Shown here piece by piece: positions 61,176-64,000 of a stretch of DNA of 64,000 bases. Made by a program: the position numbers and the translations under genes. The notes beneath the pieces are model-generated. The model was not told the origin of the DNA and made no database searches. It saw only the letters and a program-made list of their open reading frames with translations. This DNA comes from an uncultured Eubacteriales bacterium (GTDB lineage: Bacteria; Bacillota; Clostridia; Christensenellales; CAG-138): NCBI GenBank assembly GCA_902801845.1, contig CADCJW010000002.1:493627-557626 (forward strand). The letters are read 5' to 3'. Every line of letters starts with the position of its first letter. Within the stretch, counting starts at the first letter, position 1.

Positions 61176-61241
61176 ATGATCATTCGTCATTCTTCCAGTA
61201 CACCCGTTGGCTGGACACAAAAGTTGAGAACAGGTCCGTAG
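61176..61241 (+). CDS. Possible 21-residue leader peptide
   Basis: ATG at 61176 follows AAAGGAGG by 8 bases and encodes MIIRHSSSTPVGWTQKLRTG plus Pro, then TAG. The excellent binding site suggests translation; sequence gives no function. The stop lies in a GGTCC/GGACC hairpin (61234-61247), as in attenuator-type leaders before mobC. Confidence 0.35.
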   Translation: MIIRHSSSTPVGWTQKLRTGP

Positions 61242-61397
61242 GGACCGAACGGGGACGGGTGTAGGTTTCCCGGAAGAGCTTTGCCCGCAGGAAACGGACA
61301 TCCCGCACGGGATGTGCAAGCATAGCATTTGGCGTTCCAAATGCGCTTGCCGGGGCACCCGGACCCGTATGCCGCGCAAGGCGCGGGGAAAGGAGTT
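61242..61397 (+). other. Inverted-repeat region before mobC (candidate oriT)
   Basis: Several hairpins: CATCCCG-CA-CGGGATG near 61298-61313, GCATTTGG/CCAAATGC at 61325-61344, and GCCGCGC/GCGCGG near 61371-61386. It contains the second copy of the 15-bp direct repeat. Position immediately upstream of mobC and relaxase fits an origin of transfer; the nick site cannot be assigned by eye. Confidence 0.45.
61329..61343 (+). repeat. 15-bp direct repeat right of the hairpin array
   Basis: TTGGCGTTCCAAATG, identical to 59715-59729. The two copies bracket the hairpin array at a distance of 1.6 kb. Confidence 0.8.
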
Positions 61398-61712
61398 ATG
61401 GAATACAGATCAAGGAACATTCACGTTGGGACCCGGCTGAATGAAGCCGAGCATAAGAAACTGATGGAGTTGTGTCAGCGCACAGGCCTGGGGACCACCC
61501 GGCTGCTGCGAAAGCTGATCACAGACACGGAGCTGAAGGCAAAGCCCACCCCGGAGCTGCGGGAACTGCTGCGGGCCGTGGACCGGATCGGCAACAACCT
61601 GAACCAGCTGGCCCACCGGGCCAACGCCATCGGCCTCATCGACCAGGCAGAGTGGGACCGGGTGAAGACTCTCCACCGGGAGCTGCGGGAGGAGGTATCG
61701 AGATGGCGGTGA
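61398..61712 (+). CDS. mobC: MobC-like relaxosome accessory protein
   Basis: 104 residues from ATG at 61398 after AAAGGAG. A ribbon-helix-helix-like N-terminus (SRNIHVGTRLNEAEHKKLME, GLGTTRLLRKLITD) is followed by the family block AVDRIGNNLNQLAHRANAIG and a C-terminal helix (DRVKTLHRELREEVSRWR). It helps the relaxase at oriT. It overlaps the relaxase start by ten bases and shares its layout with the orphan MobC at 8955. The region upstream is rich in inverted repeats, fitting oriT. Confidence 0.9.
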   Translation: MEYRSRNIHVGTRLNEAEHKKLMELCQRTGLGTTRLLRKLITDTELKAKPTPELRELLRAVDRIGNNLNQLAHRANAIGLIDQAEWDRVKTLHRELREEVSRWR

Positions 61713-63085
61713 CCAAGATTCTGGCCAAGACCACCCGTCTCGACCACCTGGTCCGGTATGTGGTCAATCCAAAGAAGACGGGCGAACAAGTGTTCGTCTC
61801 CTCCGTGGGTTGCCTGCCGGAGACGGCGGCCCGGACCTGGATGGACACCAAGCGCCGGTTCGGCAGGATGGACGGCGTCCAGGCCTATCACCTGATCCAG
61901 AGCTTCAAGCCCGGGGAGATCACCCCGGAGCTGGCCCACGAGATCGGGAGCCGGTTCGCGGAACGGTATCTGGACGGGTTCGAGGTGATCGTGGGCACCC
62001 ATGTGGACAAGGCCCACGTCCACAACCACATCATTTTCAATTCCGTCTCGGACCGGGACGGGCACAAGTATCACTCCTCGCCCAACTCCTACTTTAAGGA
62101 GGTCCGGGCCCTGTCCGACGCCCTCTGCCGGGAGTACGGCCTGTCGGTCATCGAGGAGCCGGGCAGGCGAGCCCTCACCTATGTGGAGTGGCGGATGCAG
62201 AAGCTGGGCATCCGGACCCAGCGGCAGCTGGTGGACCGGGACGTGGCGGAATGCCTGTCCCTGGCCATGGACGTGGGGCAGTTCTACGCTCTCATGGAGG
62301 ATCGGGGCTACACCATCCTGCACAGGAGCCGCTACCCTACTTTCGTCCCCTACGGAGACGAGCATGGCCATCGGGCCCGGGTGAAGGGCAAGGCCATGAC
62401 GGAGGACGACCTCATCGCCTACATCGACAAGGCCATGACGGACCCCACCTTCGAGGTCATCCTGCCCAAGCAAAAGCGGGTCCGCTTTCCCCGCGGAAAG
62501 GTCACGGGTTTCCGGGCCTGTGTTCTGGCCTGGACATACATCCTGGGGCTGGTGAACGACGGGGTGCAGATGCAGCATGTGGTGCCGCCCAGGGAGCTGA
62601 AGCGATTCGAGCAGCTGAAGAAGGCGGCGGCCTACCTGACCAATAACAAGATCGACACCCTGGAGCAGCTGGAGGCCCGCATGGCCGATCTCACCCGACA
62701 GATCGACTGGCAGACCAAGCACAGGATCATCCTGAACGGGAAGAAGAAGCGGCAGCGGCCCCTCTACGACGCTCTGCAGATAGTGGCCATGTACGAGGGC
62801 CGGGACGAGGCTGCCTTTCCTCTCTCCCCGGAGGAGCAAAATAAACTGCAAAAAGCACAACAAATTCTTTCAAAAACCCCCATCGACATCCTCAAACTTG
62901 AGCGGGAAAGGCTGTATGCTGATCTCGTGGAGGTAAATCGGGCGCTCCGCCATCTGAAAACCGAAGTGTGTCTATGTGAGCAGATCAAGGCAGACAGCAC
63001 CCGCATTCAATCGAACCTCCGCCCCTTCCTGACCGAGGATAGGGAGCTCATCGAAGGGTTCTCGCATTATGACCGGGAACGGTAA
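61703..63085 (+). CDS. Relaxase / mobilization nuclease
   Basis: 460 residues from ATG at 61703 (GGGAGGAGG upstream). It nicks oriT and pilots the strand into the recipient. The N-terminal relaxase domain has a candidate nucleophile Tyr19 in LVRYVVNPKKTGEQV, AYHLIQSFKPGEITPELAHE, and the metal triad GTHVDKAHVHNHIIFNSV with H100, H105, H107 and H109. The C-terminal part has coiled-coil segments (LEQLEARMADLTRQIDWQTK, ILKLERERLYADLVEVNRAL). No type IV secretion genes are seen, so the element is mobilizable by a helper rather than self-transmissible, as far as the window shows. It is translationally coupled to mobC. Confidence 0.93.
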   Translation: MAVTKILAKTTRLDHLVRYVVNPKKTGEQVFVSSVGCLPETAARTWMDTKRRFGRMDGVQAYHLIQSFKPGEITPELAHEIGSRFAERYLDGFEVIVGTHVDKAHVHNHIIFNSVSDRDGHKYHSSPNSYFKEVRALSDALCREYGLSVIEEPGRRALTYVEWRMQKLGIRTQRQLVDRDVAECLSLAMDVGQFYALMEDRGYTILHRSRYPTFVPYGDEHGHRARVKGKAMTEDDLIAYIDKAMTDPTFEVILPKQKRVRFPRGKVTGFRACVLAWTYILGLVNDGVQMQHVVPPRELKRFEQLKKAAAYLTNNKIDTLEQLEARMADLTRQIDWQTKHRIILNGKKKRQRPLYDALQIVAMYEGRDEAAFPLSPEEQNKLQKAQQILSKTPIDILKLERERLYADLVEVNRALRHLKTEVCLCEQIKADSTRIQSNLRPFLTEDRELIEGFSHYDRER

Positions 63086-63100
63086 ACGACAAAACTTGCA

Positions 63101-63157
63101 TCGCACCACATGCGTGGGAAGGGGACCAGGCAGGACAGAATAGAAAGGAGGAAAAAG
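63101..63157 (+). other. Conserved leader segment, copy 2
   Basis: CATCGCACC, hairpin CCAC-ATGC-GTGG, GAAGGGGAC, then AAAGGAGG, the same order as 61116-61168. The hairpin arms differ from copy 1 in a paired way. Confidence 0.5.
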
Positions 63158-63159
63158 CT

Positions 63160-63267
63160 ATGCTGACCAAAGTTCATGGCGTCATCATCCATCAAATCAG
63201 CAAAGGAGGAACGCTTGCCCTGCATGAACATGACCCGAAGGATCAAAAACACCATCTATCAAGTTAA
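63160..63267 (+). CDS. Possible 35-residue leader peptide
   Basis: ATG at 63160 lies 8 bases after AAAGGAGG and the frame encodes MLTKVHGVIIHQISKGGTLA and 15 more residues. It overlaps the start of the 63-residue gene in another frame, so translating it would open or couple that gene. No functional motif. It is the counterpart of the leader peptide at 61176. Confidence 0.35.
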   Translation: MLTKVHGVIIHQISKGGTLALHEHDPKDQKHHLSS

Positions 63268-63415
63268 AGTTACCGTCGTGGACAGCGACGGATCGAATAT
63301 GGAGGATCGGATCATCCACATGATCCAAAATCAACCAGTTGCATTGGCCGGGGAAGGTGGTATACTGGATGTACCGCAACCGTCCTGTCGGCAGCCTGAA
63401 AGGATGAACACATGA
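63224..63415 (+). CDS. Small transposon-associated protein
   Basis: 63 residues, MNMTRRIKNTIYQVKVTVVD, then SNMEDRIIHMIQ and a Pro-rich tail. ATG 63224 is chosen by similarity with the protein at 40327; a TTG at 63214 lies closer to AAAGGAGG and is an alternative. It overlaps the serine recombinase start by four bases (ATGA at 63412). Function unknown; the pairing with the recombinase suggests a role in its expression or activity. Confidence 0.7.
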   Translation: MNMTRRIKNTIYQVKVTVVDSDGSNMEDRIIHMIQNQPVALAGEGGILDVPQPSCRQPERMNT

Positions 63416-64000
63416 GCATCAGGCAGACAGAACAAGAACAGATTACAGCCCTATACGAGCGCCTGTCCCGGGACGACGAGCAGCTGGGGGACAGCAATTC
63501 CATCGTGATGCAAAAGCGCATGTTGGAGGACTATGCCGCGCAGCATGGTTTCTCGAACTGCGCCCACTACACCGACGACGGCTACACCGGCGGCAACTTC
63601 GAGCGCCCGGACTGGAAACGGCTGGTGGCGGACATCGAAAGTGGGAAGGTGGCGGCGGTCCTGGTGAAGGACATGAGCCGGGTGGGCCGAGACTATCTGC
63701 AGACCGGCTTCTACACGGAGGTGTTCTTCCCCCAGCACGGGGTCCGGTTCATCGCCATCACCAACGGCGTGGACAGCGCGGACCGGCAGAGCGGCGAGTT
63801 CGCCCCCTTCCTCAACATCATGAACGAGTGGTATTTGAGGGACGCCAGCCGCAAGCAGAAGCAGTCCTACCTGGCCCGGAGCCGGGCCAACATCCCCTTT
63901 TCCAACAAGGTGCTCTACGGGTACAAAAAGGACCCGGAGCAGAAGCACCACCTGCTGATCGACGAGGAATCCGCCGCCGTGGTGCGGGAGGTCTTCGCCC
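63412..64000 (+). CDS. Large serine recombinase, 5' part (continues beyond window)
   Basis: 196 residues visible, frame open at the right edge. N-terminal resolvase catalytic domain: ALYERLSRDDEQLGDSNSIV with the nucleophile Ser in RLSRDD, YTDDGYTGGNFERPDWKRLV, GKVAAVLVKDMSRVGRDYLQ (conserved Asp/Arg of the family) and RFIAITNGVDSADR. This matches TnpX/TndX-type recombinases of mobilizable transposons in Clostridia, which excise and insert the element. With the relaxase and mobC it defines the transposon occupying the right side of the window. The recombinase and zinc-ribbon domains lie outside. Confidence 0.95.
   Translation, partial: MSIRQTEQEQITALYERLSRDDEQLGDSNSIVMQKRMLEDYAAQHGFSNCAHYTDDGYTGGNFERPDWKRLVADIESGKVAAVLVKDMSRVGRDYLQTGFYTEVFFPQHGVRFIAITNGVDSADRQSGEFAPFLNIMNEWYLRDASRKQKQSYLARSRANIPFSNKVLYGYKKDPEQKHHLLIDEESAAVVREVFA

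Overview
The window looks like chromosome of an anaerobic, spore-forming Clostridia bacterium. Evidence: SpoIIR and a SleB-type cortex hydrolase, a T-box leader on asparagine synthetase, class II fumarase, strong AGGAGG ribosome binding sites, and a GC-rich core with high-GC wobble codons. I cannot name the species. About half the window is ordinary chromosome and half is accessory DNA, and the two alternate.

Layout. (1) 1-16.5 kb is the right part of an integrative element. It carries a type I restriction-modification (RM) operon on the minus strand (hsdM, hsdS, a 647-residue protein with a HEPN-like motif, an unknown, hsdR running off the left edge), a mobC without a relaxase beside it, and a two-gene cassette at 9464-13448 bounded by 17-bp inverted repeats. 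The cassette encodes a two-barrel (QDE-1/YonO-type) RNA polymerase plus a translationally coupled unknown. Excisionase, ParB-like, TnpV and tyrosine integrase genes follow. (2) 16.6-33.7 kb is core: a 1548-residue multidomain HD/nucleotidyltransferase/phosphoribosyltransferase protein with a dehydrogenase and a flavoprotein; a purA-purC-purF-purB-fumC operon; an AGCS symporter; and T-box-controlled asnB. (3) 33.8-34.4 kb is a scar of an older integrated element next to tRNA-Met. (4) 34.5-47.3 kb is core with two insertions: a BcgI-like RM pair between spoIIR and sleB, and a small transposon remnant that cuts sleB. Radical-SAM/nitroreductase genes, an alcohol dehydrogenase and small proteins follow. 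(5) 47.4-57.3 kb is a second type I RM island whose operon also carries a SIR2-like protein, a HEPN-like protein and an unknown. (6) 57.5-64 kb is a mobilizable element with an HTH protein, a Fic protein, a remarkable 1.3-kb non-coding array of 34 different hairpins, mobC, relaxase, a small protein and a large serine recombinase cut by the right edge.

The strongest candidates for undescribed biology are the RNA polymerase cassette with matching terminal inverted repeats, and the hairpin array. In the array the stems differ from unit to unit while pairing and a CA-NNN-TG tip are kept. No database search could be run. Family names rest on motifs read by eye, and promoters are consensus matches only.
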